The notes beneath the pieces were generated by a model. The model had not been told where the DNA came from, searched no databases, and was given only the letters and a program-made list of their open reading frames with translations. A stretch of 7,385 nt of DNA, from the NCBI GenBank assembly GCA_003235435.1, contig QJWF01000078.1, positions 1 to 7,385 of the forward strand, read 5' to 3'. Made by a program: the position numbers and the translations under genes. This DNA is from Nitrosomonadales bacterium (lineage in GTDB: Bacteria; Pseudomonadota; Gammaproteobacteria; Burkholderiales; Gallionellaceae). Shown here in pieces: positions 1 through 6,457 of this stretch. Every line of letters starts with the position of its first letter. Position 1 is the first letter of the stretch.

Positions 1-169
1 GGTCAAGAATGGGCTGGATGTCGCTGCGATACGAGATTTGCGGCGATGCCACGGGCACATCGTAGCGCGCCGGATCCGGCATTCCGTAGTGTTCGTCCAG
101 CGGGCGGCGCGCCACCAGGGTGCACCCGACAATCAGGATCAGTATCGCAAGCAGCGTTATTCTGGTCAT
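1..169 (-). CDS. Lipoprotein N-terminus, probably fatty acid cis/trans isomerase (partial)
   Basis: Only the first 56 residues are present; the gene runs off the left edge. Starting at the ATG complementary to 167-169, the protein opens with MTRITLLAILILIVGC, a short charged start, a hydrophobic stretch and a lipobox (I-V-G-C, Cys16). This predicts a lipoprotein exported to the periplasmic side of a membrane. Around residues 45-56 it reads ISYRSDIQPILD. The pattern 'DIQPILD' usually comes just before a CxxCH haem site in cytochrome-like domains. From memory, Cti proteins (periplasmic haem enzymes that convert cis to trans unsaturated fatty acids in membrane lipids under solvent or heat stress) have this arrangement, including a 'LDEHYG'-like segment after the signal. 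The haem motif itself lies outside the window, so the product is inferred. Another cytochrome-c-like lipoprotein is the main alternative. The start is set by the signal peptide; no strong Shine-Dalgarno sequence is visible. Confidence 0.55.
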   Translation of the reverse strand, partial: MTRITLLAILILIVGCTLVARRPLDEHYGMPDPARYDVPVASPQISYRSDIQPILD

Positions 170-200
170 GCGCGCGCCATCCACGAGATGTTAAACGAAG

Positions 201-218
201 GCCGCCGAAGCCGGCGGC
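201..218 (-). terminator. GC-rich hairpin, terminator or leader structure
   Basis: A perfect 7-bp inverted repeat, GCCGCCG / CGGCGGC, encloses a 4-base loop. Read on the minus strand it is followed by CTTCGTTTAA, a modest T-rich tail. It lies downstream of the F-domain gene and about 30 bases upstream of the lipoprotein start, both on the minus strand. It could end readthrough transcription or act in the lipoprotein leader. The tail is weak for an intrinsic terminator, so the role is inferred. Confidence 0.4.
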
Positions 219-271
219 GTCGTTCCGGGATGTGCAGCGCACAGCCCGCGCGCATGATACTACAGCCCTTG

Positions 272-323
272 CTGAAAACAGGGACAGACCCCGTTATTGA
301 TTCTGAAAACGTGGTCTGTCCCC
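272..323. repeat. Dispersed GGGACAGACC palindromic repeat, copy 1 (hairpin)
   Basis: The left arm at 281-295 (gggacagaccccgtt) and right arm at 308-322 (aacgtggtctgtccc) are complementary at 14 of 15 positions across a 12-base spacer, so either strand can fold into a strong hairpin. It begins just beyond the stop of the F-domain gene. On the minus strand the stem is followed by CTGTTTTC, so it may also serve as that gene's terminator. Related sequence occurs at 1370-1432 (right-arm type) and 2083-2109 (left-arm type), which marks it as a repeat and not a simple terminator. Confidence 0.75.
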
Positions 324-329
324 ATTTCT

Positions 330-1316
330 TCATTTCGGCAAAAACGCCCCGCTGGTCAAAATCGAATACGCCATCCAGCCTGTAATCACCCCGTACACCA
401 GGCGCGGCAACCACTCCACGAGCGCATCGTCTTGCAATGCAATCGATTCAGCCTCGATGCGGGCAAGATGCAGCAGACTATCCGCCAGTCTTCCGCTCTG
501 CTCGCCGCTTGCCACGAATTGCAAGGTTAAAGGTTTGATCACCGTCACCAGACGCAGCGTCTCCGCCACACTCGCGCCGGAACGACACTGCTCGACCGCT
601 GGCGCGAATCGCGCCCGCAACACATGATTCCGAACCGTGGCCACCGCCTTGGGCAACGCATCCGAAAATGCCAGCCCGGCATCCAGCAGCAACGCCAGCA
701 TAAAGTGAAACTCGTTCACTTGCCGAACGATCAGCCAGTTGCCAATCCACGGCAACCGCAACGACAACCCGTCCCAGGCAGTTCTCAAACCGGCCTTTTC
801 CAGCAAGTCCGGCAGATTCATTGCCACAAACCCGCACAGTGCAATCACCGCCAGGGTGCTGAACACGCGCACGAGAAAGTAGCCGCCACTGATGCTGCCA
901 GTCACCAGTGCCGGTAACGGTTGCAACAACAGGGCCAGCACCAGAATCAGCGCGGGTAGATACAGGCGGGAACGGATCGCTCTCAGTCGCTCACTCAGCC
1001 CCTGATAATGACTGGCCAATTGTTTGTAAACGGCGGCGAGCTTGCCGCCGGCTTCCGCGGCTTCGATCAGCGTTTTATGGTTATCATCAAAGACGCCCGC
1101 CCTGAGCCCCGCTTCGCCAAGCGCACATCCGCCCTGTACATGTCGGCGCATCATTGACAGCCGCGGCTGAATCATTTTGTCGCGACTCTCCAGCAAGCCC
1201 AACGCCTGCAACGGCGACAACCCCGCACTTTCCAGTTGCGCCAGCTGCAAAAACAATTGTGCCAGTACATCGACACGCAGCGGTTTGGTCTGCCTGTTCA
1301 CGATAGAAGAGGGCAT
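330..1316 (-). CDS. Type II secretion system F family inner-membrane protein
   Basis: The 328-residue protein belongs to the GspF/PilC family, inner-membrane platform proteins that work with a secretion ATPase in type II secretion and type IV pilus assembly. Two F domains are visible. The first spans roughly residues 15-140 with SAGLSPLQAL (30-39) and AAEAGGKL (86-93). The second spans roughly 195-325 with DAGLAFSDAL (212-221) and ASGEQSGRL (269-277). These are the paired 'AGL...AL' and 'E.GxxxG.L' signatures of the family. Hydrophobic segments lie near 118-140, 148-168 and 300-322. It is shorter than the roughly 400 residues usual for PilC/GspF because it lacks most of the N-terminal cytoplasmic extension. 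No ATPase, pilin or other secretion gene is beside it. It is divergent from the deformylase gene. The ATG at 1316 has a weak AGAAG upstream. The exact system it serves cannot be told from the sequence. Confidence 0.88.
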   Translation of the reverse strand: MPSSIVNRQTKPLRVDVLAQLFLQLAQLESAGLSPLQALGLLESRDKMIQPRLSMMRRHVQGGCALGEAGLRAGVFDDNHKTLIEAAEAGGKLAAVYKQLASHYQGLSERLRAIRSRLYLPALILVLALLLQPLPALVTGSISGGYFLVRVFSTLAVIALCGFVAMNLPDLLEKAGLRTAWDGLSLRLPWIGNWLIVRQVNEFHFMLALLLDAGLAFSDALPKAVATVRNHVLRARFAPAVEQCRSGASVAETLRLVTVIKPLTLQFVASGEQSGRLADSLLHLARIEAESIALQDDALVEWLPRLVYGVITGWMAYSILTSGAFLPK

Positions 1317-1369
1317 ATCTTCTGGCTGCGTTTACGTCCGGTCAATCGAGTCCAGGCCCATTGACTGAC

Positions 1370-1432
1370 TATTGATTTTGAAAACGTGGACTGTCCACGT
1401 ATCTTCCGTTGATTGTGAAAACACGGTCTGCC
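1370..1432. repeat. Dispersed repeat, copies 2 and 3 (right-arm type, tandem)
   Basis: Two related units start at 1374 and 1411, 37 bases apart. The unit at 1374-1396 matches 299-321 at 21 of 23 positions (core TGAAAACGTGG, then CTGTCC). The unit at 1411-1432 is more diverged (GATTGTGAAAACACGG, then TCTGCC, with one base missing). They sit in the 195-base region between the divergent F-domain and deformylase genes. Neither has the matching left arm seen in copy 1. Confidence 0.7.
1384..1400. promoter_or_regulatory. Perfect 17-base palindrome in divergent intergenic region
   Basis: ACGTGGAC-T-GTCCACGT is a perfect 8+1+8 inverted repeat centred on 1392, between two divergent genes and overlapping repeat copy 2. 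Its size and symmetry would suit a dimeric regulator's operator. It may equally be a collapsed repeat hairpin. No regulator gene is in view. Confidence 0.35.
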
Positions 1433-1511
1433 ACTGTTACTTCTGCAGTTGAAGTCCCCCGCGGCATACAGGACGCTCACCGCACCGGCTCCGTTAAGCT
1501 ATTATACCGGC

Positions 1512-2060
1512 ATGAGCGTACAGCCCGTCCTGCGAATGGGTAACCCGGTGTTGCGCCGGGTCGCCGCCCCGGTAGAGCGGTTCGACACACCGGAACTCAA
1601 GCGACTGATTTCCGACATGACGGACACCATGAACGCCTGTGACGGCGCGGGACTGGCGGCGATCCAGATCGGCGTGTTGCAACGCGTGGTGATATTCGGC
1701 GTGGAGCACAATCCGCGTTATCCGGATGCCGTTCCGGTACCGTTCACGGTGCTGATCAATCCCGTGATCACCCCGCTGGACGAGGAGCAGGTGGAGGACT
1801 GGGAAGGGTGTCTGAGTGTGCCTGGGATGCGCGGACTGGTAGCGCGCTACAGGCGAATTCACTACCGCGGCTTCGATCCGTCCGGCAACGCCATCGATCG
1901 GGACGTCGAGGGATTCCACGCGCGCGTGGTGCAGCACGAGTGTGACCACCTCGACGGTATCCTGTACCCGGAGCGGATCGCGGATCTGCGCAAGTTCGGG
2001 TTCATCGAGGAACTCCAGCAGGCCGGTCTGTTCGCAGACCGTATCCTGCCAGCAGAGTAA
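1512..2060 (+). CDS. def: Peptide deformylase
   Basis: This 182-residue enzyme removes the formyl group from the initiator methionine of nascent proteins in the cytoplasm, using a bound metal ion. All three family motifs are present: motif 1 [10 protein letters not shown] (45-54, Gln52), motif 2 EGCLSVP (98-104, metal ligand Cys100) and motif 3 QHECDHLDG (141-149, metal ligands His142 and His146, catalytic Glu143). Motif 1 is usually LAAPQ; here the proline is isoleucine, a tolerated variant as far as I recall. The length is normal. The reading frame is open upstream to 1449, but [14 protein letters not shown] at 1512 matches the usual start of the family. No clear Shine-Dalgarno sequence precedes it. 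A TATTAT at 1500-1505 would place a transcript start near the ATG. The usual partner fmt is not beside it, so it may be a second, solitary copy. Confidence 0.95.
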   Translation: MSVQPVLRMGNPVLRRVAAPVERFDTPELKRLISDMTDTMNACDGAGLAAIQIGVLQRVVIFGVEHNPRYPDAVPVPFTVLINPVITPLDEEQVEDWEGCLSVPGMRGLVARYRRIHYRGFDPSGNAIDRDVEGFHARVVQHECDHLDGILYPERIADLRKFGFIEELQQAGLFADRILPAE

Positions 2061-2082
2061 ACAGGGGCTGAGTCGAACGACA

Positions 2083-2109
2083 CTGAAAAACAGGGACAGA
2101 CCCCTTTAT
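2083..2109 (+). repeat. Dispersed repeat, copy 4 (left-arm type)
   Basis: This stretch, with core AACAGGGACAGACCCC, matches 272-297 over 26 bases with one substitution and one extra A. It begins 22 bases after the deformylase stop. The complementary right arm of copy 1 is absent here. It directly abuts an insertion-sequence remnant, so the missing half may have been lost in the same rearrangement. Confidence 0.7.
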
Positions 2110-2174
2110 CGGGAAGCCGAGAACGCACGGCTCGAGACGCTGCTGGCCGAGGCGGAGCTGGACAAGGCCATGGC
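2110..2174 (+). pseudogene. IS3-family OrfA remnant
   Basis: In the frame starting at 2110 the peptide ENARLETLLAEAELDKAMA appears. It closely resembles the coiled-coil end of IS3-family OrfA proteins ('ENxRLKxLLAEAxLDxAML'), which help bind the element's ends during transposition. Only about 22 codons remain. Neither the helix-turn-helix start of OrfA nor any OrfB integrase is present, and no terminal inverted repeats are seen. The fragment is joined on the left to a repeat arm and on the right to DUF429 coding sequence in another frame. The assignment rests on a short motif recognised from memory. Confidence 0.55.
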
Positions 2175-2663
2175 CATACTACGGATATCGCGGCGGGTTC
2201 GATCAGCCCGCAGAAGCTCTATGGCACGCCGGTGGGACTGATGTTCTTCGAGGGCGCGCACCGGCTTCGTGAGGCCGGCGTGACCATTCCCGGTCTTCTG
2301 GCCGGTGATCCCGAGCGGGTTGTAGTCGAAGCCTATCCCGGCATGCTTGCCCGATCCATTATTGGCCGACGCAGTGACAAGCAGGACACGAGGTCAAAGC
2401 AGACAACCCTGCAACGCCAGGCCCGGAAGGACCTGCTAAAAGAGATTGTCGACGGCGCGGCCAAGGCGCTGTACGGATTCAACGTCAGCGTATCGATGGA
2501 TCTCACCACTGAACCGGGCGGCGATCAGCTTGATGCCTTGCTTTGCGCGATTCAGGCCGCTTCGGCCTGGCGCCTGCGAACCAACTGCTTCGGGATACCG
2601 GAAGGCACAGACCCCGTGGAGGGCTGGATCGCTGGCACCACGATCAAAAAACTGCACCGATGA
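2175..2663 (+). pseudogene. DUF429 protein, N-terminally truncated
   Basis: From 2175 the frame reads HTTDIAAGSISPQKLYGTPV and then GLMFFEGAHRLREAGVTIPG, DPERVVVEAYPGMLAR, KQTTLQRQAR, GGDQLDALLCAIQAASAW and DPVEGWIAG. This is the order of conserved segments I recall from the C-terminal two thirds of DUF429 proteins, predicted RNase H-fold nucleases of unknown biological role. About 162 codons remain, with a clean stop at 2661-2663. The N-terminal part, where the family has its 'GVDF' strand with a likely active-site acidic residue, is missing, and an IS3-type remnant lies where it should be. A GTG at 2232 could start a 143-residue product, but this would lack the predicted catalytic core. I call it a pseudogene created by insertion and deletion. 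The open frame without stops suggests the event is recent or the fragment is still under some constraint. Confidence 0.7.
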
Positions 2664-2842
2664 TTGATGGCTACCCGAGTCCAGGTCCGTTAGTTGTCGC
2701 GGCTAATCAGTACCTTGCGACTCTTTGGATACAAATCCGGACCTGAGATGCAACAAAATCCCGGACACTCGTGTATCCGATGGTCCGACGCCCGGAATGG
2801 GCTACGGCATGAAACAAGGTACAGTTACGGCACAACCATCAT
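2664..2842. other. Intergenic spacer, no gene seen
   Basis: These 179 bases separate the DUF429 remnant from the permease. I find no convincing terminator, promoter or small gene. An 8-base inverted repeat (CAGGTCCG at 2682-2689, CGGACCTG at 2738-2745) has a 48-base loop and is probably chance. The permease promoter should lie here, but no clear -35/-10 pair stands out. Confidence 0.5.
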
Positions 2843-4150
2843 ATGAAGACATACCATTCAGAATTCCCGCTTCCATTTGGATATTCAACGGCCAGCGCCG
2901 TTGTTATCGCCAGCATGATCGGAACCGGCGTGTTCACCACACTCGGGCTGGAAGCTCAGGAACTAAAAACAGGATTTTCTCTGATGTTTCTTTGGCTTAT
3001 TGGTGGAGTGTTAGCACTGGCAGGTGCGTTGTCCTACGGAGAACTCGCAGCTGCCATGCCCCGGTCGGGTGGTGAATATCACTTTCTTGGAAAGATCTAT
3101 CATCCCGTGCTCGGAATCGTTGCCGGATGGATTTCCATTACCATCGGCTTCGCAGCACCCAGCGCTCTCGCTGCAATGGCATTCAGTCGTTATGCCAGCG
3201 TGTTCGCTGACGTCCCCGCTACCGGTTTAGCTGTCCTTGTGCTTGTCGGAGTTACTGCCTTTCATGCGTTCAGCGTGAATATTGGCAGGAGCTTTCATAT
3301 GCTGACAACGGCGGCAAAAGTATTTCTTATTCTGGGCTTTTGCATCAGCGGGCTCCTGGTTGTTCCAGCATCTCACGCTACTGTAACACCCTCCCTGCCT
3401 GGCTGGCATGAAGTCTTCAGTCCGTCATTTGCATTTTCCCTGATTTACGTTTCGTATGCTTACTCGGGGTGGAACGCGACCACCTATATAATCAGCGAGG
3501 TCCATGAACCCCGGCGTGTGGTTCCCAGAGCCTTATTCCACGGAACGCTGATCGTAATGATGCTCTATCTGCTGCTTAACTTCGTATTTCTGCGCACAAT
3601 ACCCGTTCAACAGCTTGCAGGAAAACTCGAGATTGGCGCCCTCTCCGCTCAGTACATTTTCGGTGACGAAGGCCGCTTGCTGGCGAGTGCCATGATCTGC
3701 GTGCTGTTGCTGTCGACTATCAGCGCCATGGTGATGGCGGCTCCGCGCGTGCTGCAGGTCGCAGGCGAGGACCTGCCGGGACTACGTTCACTCGCGATTC
3801 GCGCACGTGACGGTACACCGTTACGTGCCATCCTGCTTCAGCTTTTGCTCGCCATCGCTTTTGTTGTCACGGATTCATTTGAAGGCGTACTTTCTTTCGC
3901 CGGGTTCACACTCAACCTGATCACAATCCTCACCGTCGCAGGCGTTTTTGTACTCCGCTACAGTGCTCCCGATATGCCGCGACCTTACCGAGTATGGGGA
4001 TATCCGCTGACCCCAGCCGTTTTTGTGCTACTGAATTCTATTGTCCTGGTTTTCGTCCTTCAGGAACGTCCGCTTGCGGCCATTAGCAGCCTTTTAACGG
4101 TATCGGTGGGTGTGTTGCTCGCATGGGTGCACATACGACGCAAGGCATAG
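2843..4150 (+). CDS. APC-superfamily amino acid permease
   Basis: This 435-residue inner-membrane transporter has the hydrophobic pattern of about 12 transmembrane helices. The first helix carries IGTGVF (26-31), the unwound substrate-binding loop of the amino acid-polyamine-organocation superfamily. MPRSGGEYHFLG (72-83) and YAYSGWNATTYIISEV followed by HEPRRVVPRA (205-230) match the LAT-like branch, whose members carry neutral or other amino acids by proton symport or exchange. The likely role is uptake or exchange of an amino acid or related amine; the substrate cannot be read from the sequence. The length is typical and the frame is intact. The next in-frame upstream stop is at 2810-2812 and there is no other ATG between, so the start at 2843 is well fixed, although its Shine-Dalgarno sequence is poor. 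It is convergent with the large membrane protein, with 51 bases between the stops. Confidence 0.9.
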   Translation: MKTYHSEFPLPFGYSTASAVVIASMIGTGVFTTLGLEAQELKTGFSLMFLWLIGGVLALAGALSYGELAAAMPRSGGEYHFLGKIYHPVLGIVAGWISITIGFAAPSALAAMAFSRYASVFADVPATGLAVLVLVGVTAFHAFSVNIGRSFHMLTTAAKVFLILGFCISGLLVVPASHATVTPSLPGWHEVFSPSFAFSLIYVSYAYSGWNATTYIISEVHEPRRVVPRALFHGTLIVMMLYLLLNFVFLRTIPVQQLAGKLEIGALSAQYIFGDEGRLLASAMICVLLLSTISAMVMAAPRVLQVAGEDLPGLRSLAIRARDGTPLRAILLQLLLAIAFVVTDSFEGVLSFAGFTLNLITILTVAGVFVLRYSAPDMPRPYRVWGYPLTPAVFVLLNSIVLVFVLQERPLAAISSLLTVSVGVLLAWVHIRRKA

Positions 4151-4201
4151 TCAGAAAACCCGCGTACTTTGCAGGAACAATGTTTGCGTAGTGATTGGAA
4201 A

Positions 4202-6457
4202 TCAGCCTGGCCTGGTAATCTGCCTCATGTGCTGAATATCAACTGCAGCGGTGTTTTTCTGGTTCCGAAAAAACTGGAAGATGGCAAGGGCCGTACCCCA
4301 GAAAATCACGCTTGCAAAGACGAAAAACCATTCGAATCCGAAGACAATGGGAATAAAAAACGAAGCCATTGAGCCAAGCGCTGCGCCAACGGAATCCGCG
4401 GCGAATACCCCGAGTGGGTTTTTTGCCGCCGCTTCAAACAACGCAGGAAAGAAACTACCTGTCACGAATGCCACAGGTGTAATCATGGCAACATTGGCCA
4501 GAGGCGAGAGGTTGTCCTGCACAAGCAGCAAAACCAGGACAAATAATCCGCCACCAATCTGAAGCCCTGGACGCATTGCGGGTTTGATAATGGTGCTGCC
4601 AAGCCCCGTAATGAGCAGAAAGCTTATTGCGCCCAGCACCAGGGCATCACGATACACGTACAATTTTTTGAACAGCATAAGAATAAGGTAGTGTTCCATG
4701 ATCAGAAAGTTGGCCCCAACGAACAGGCTGACAATAATCAGCTGTGAAAACGATGTGCCCGGGATTTCCGGATTGCCGCGTTTTCTCAACAGCAGGTACA
4801 AAAATCCGGCGAACGCGAGCATCAAACCAAGCACCAGAGCGAAGAGTAAACCGAGCTGCCGGAGGGAGAAAATATGCTGTATGTTTCCCGCCAGAAACGG
4901 TTGATTATCCGTGATCGGTTTGAACATTGAATCATCCCAGGTCTTCTGGAAACTCACCGTCGGATTGACAAAAAAAGGTGCAAAGCCTTCACCAAACCGC
5001 TCCACCGCAGGTCTCAGATAAAATGTCTGGACCTGCTCCAGTGTCGGCAGGTATGCCTCGCTTCTGGCCGCAAGGATCAAGAACTCGGAGCCGTTGTGAA
5101 AAGCGCGCACCGCCAGGCCGATCGGCGGGCTCTCCAGCGTGCGTATGTACTGTTCAGTGAGTATGCCGCGGGGGTCCAGCACTGCCGGATACCAGATGGC
5201 CAGAACCCCCTGTTCCGTGAGCCGCCGGCTGAGTGTTTCGTAAGCCTCACTGGTACGGATCATGTTGCCCGGTTCCAGCATCATTTGTGGATATCCACCC
5301 ACACTGGGAAGATAGATCAGGTCAAAACGCCTGTCCGTATGTTCCATGTAGCTGCGCGCCTCGTGGATGGCAAGCGTCACGCGAGGATCGTCGTACACAT
5401 GATCAAAGCGTTCGGCCAGGCGGTCCTTGACAGCTGCAATAACACCCGGCTCGACTTCAATAGCCAGGATTTCCCGAAGGTCATGCCCCGATTTTCGGGC
5501 ATATTCCACCTGACGACCGGCACCTGCACCGATGATGGCGATATTGCCGCCCGCAGGCGCCAGTTCAAGCGGTAACATGCCAATAGCATGTTCCGTAAAG
5601 CCTGTGGTGGGCGCAAAAGTCCACTGGATAATATCGTTATAGAAGCCGATGTAACCGTCCCGGGCAGGTGACTGCATGATTTCAATGAGGCTGTATTTGC
5701 CCCACTGCTGGTAAATCGTCCTGAATCCAGCTTCTCCATAGGCATGGCTCGACTGGGGACTGGTCCCCTTGTAAAGCGAAAGGAATCCGGCATCGAGGCG
5801 TGGCACAAGCAACACGGCTACGACTGCCAGCTGCAGGCCGATCAAGCTCCTTCGAACCCATACACCCGGTCCAAGCATCAGCATTGCCAGCGCAACCAGA
5901 AAAAAGGGGATACCCAGTAACCGGGTGGCTCCTAACACGGGAAATACGAATTCCGTGAAAAGATAGGCGCCCGCCGCACCGAACAGATAGATCGCATAGA
6001 CCACCGGCATACGGCCCGTGAGGTGCTGCCGACCAATCTGGTACCCGATATACTCACTCAGACCATACGCAATAAAAAACGGCAGAAACAACAGCGTAAA
6101 AATCAGCATTTGCAAAAAGAGTCGCTGCAATTCCACGTCAAAGAGGTGAGCACGCAGATAATCAAAATGCCTGCAAGCGAGCATGGCAAAAACAGAGAAA
6201 AACATTGCTCCCTGCAGAATCCAAAGAGTCTTCAGAAATGATCTCCTGCAGACTGTATAGAAGCGAACCCCGGCAAGCGCACCCAGAGGAAACCCGATAA
6301 ACAGCAGATCAAAAAAGAGGGATGGCATGATGAAAAAGGTCAGCAGCCGAAACACCACGATGGTAAACACCACTGTGGCGAAAGAAAGCAGGAACAGAAC
6401 CGCTGCGAGCTTTCGTTCAGGTAACTGATCGGTTCGCTGCTGCATAGCGGTCGTCAT
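4202..6457 (-). CDS. Polytopic membrane protein with spermidine-synthase-like domain
   Basis: The protein is 751 residues from the chosen ATG at 6457. A frame-open TTG at 6571 would add 38 polar residues that look non-coding. The layout is about 6-7 membrane helices (roughly residues 17-220), a soluble Rossmann-type domain (about 260-525) and a second block of about 6 helices (535-735). The soluble part shows IAIIGAGAGR (306-315, the SAM-binding glycine loop), AIEVEPGVI (332-340, acidic residue for the cofactor ribose), DDPRV (356-360) and HEARSY (365-370), in the order of spermidine synthase. The usual catalytic D-x-x-D-type segment is replaced by LPSVGGYP (383-390), so aminopropyl transfer is doubtful. 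ITDNQPFLAGN (515-525) and ADSVGAALGS (687-696) resemble 'DDRPF' and 'LLGAALG' motifs of other membrane-fused spermidine-synthase-like proteins. These are known widely, and most have no tested function. A TATACT at 6490-6495 could be a -10 box, without a clear -35. Confidence 0.82.
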   Translation of the reverse strand: MTTAMQQRTDQLPERKLAAVLFLLSFATVVFTIVVFRLLTFFIMPSLFFDLLFIGFPLGALAGVRFYTVCRRSFLKTLWILQGAMFFSVFAMLACRHFDYLRAHLFDVELQRLFLQMLIFTLLFLPFFIAYGLSEYIGYQIGRQHLTGRMPVVYAIYLFGAAGAYLFTEFVFPVLGATRLLGIPFFLVALAMLMLGPGVWVRRSLIGLQLAVVAVLLVPRLDAGFLSLYKGTSPQSSHAYGEAGFRTIYQQWGKYSLIEIMQSPARDGYIGFYNDIIQWTFAPTTGFTEHAIGMLPLELAPAGGNIAIIGAGAGRQVEYARKSGHDLREILAIEVEPGVIAAVKDRLAERFDHVYDDPRVTLAIHEARSYMEHTDRRFDLIYLPSVGGYPQMMLEPGNMIRTSEAYETLSRRLTEQGVLAIWYPAVLDPRGILTEQYIRTLESPPIGLAVRAFHNGSEFLILAARSEAYLPTLEQVQTFYLRPAVERFGEGFAPFFVNPTVSFQKTWDDSMFKPITDNQPFLAGNIQHIFSLRQLGLLFALVLGLMLAFAGFLYLLLRKRGNPEIPGTSFSQLIIVSLFVGANFLIMEHYLILMLFKKLYVYRDALVLGAISFLLITGLGSTIIKPAMRPGLQIGGGLFVLVLLLVQDNLSPLANVAMITPVAFVTGSFFPALFEAAAKNPLGVFAADSVGAALGSMASFFIPIVFGFEWFFVFASVIFWGTALAIFQFFRNQKNTAAVDIQHMRQITRPG

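Noticed and set aside
249..262. TATCAT-like -10 box on the minus strand upstream of the lipoprotein gene
   Set aside because: No acceptable -35 hexamer is found at 16-18 bases.
478..837. 119-codon minus-strand open frame
   Set aside because: It overlaps the F-domain gene in another frame on the same strand and has no recognisable domain.
1494..1949. 151-codon minus-strand open frame
   Set aside because: It lies antisense to the deformylase, whose motifs and length are unambiguous; its product is unlike any family and rich in His/Arg typical of a shadow frame.
2682..2745. 8-base inverted repeat with a 48-base loop
   Set aside because: The arms are short and the loop is long, so a chance match in this length of sequence is likely.
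5096..5575. 159-codon plus-strand open frame
   Set aside because: It is antisense to the soluble domain of the spermidine-synthase-like gene, which has clear motifs there.
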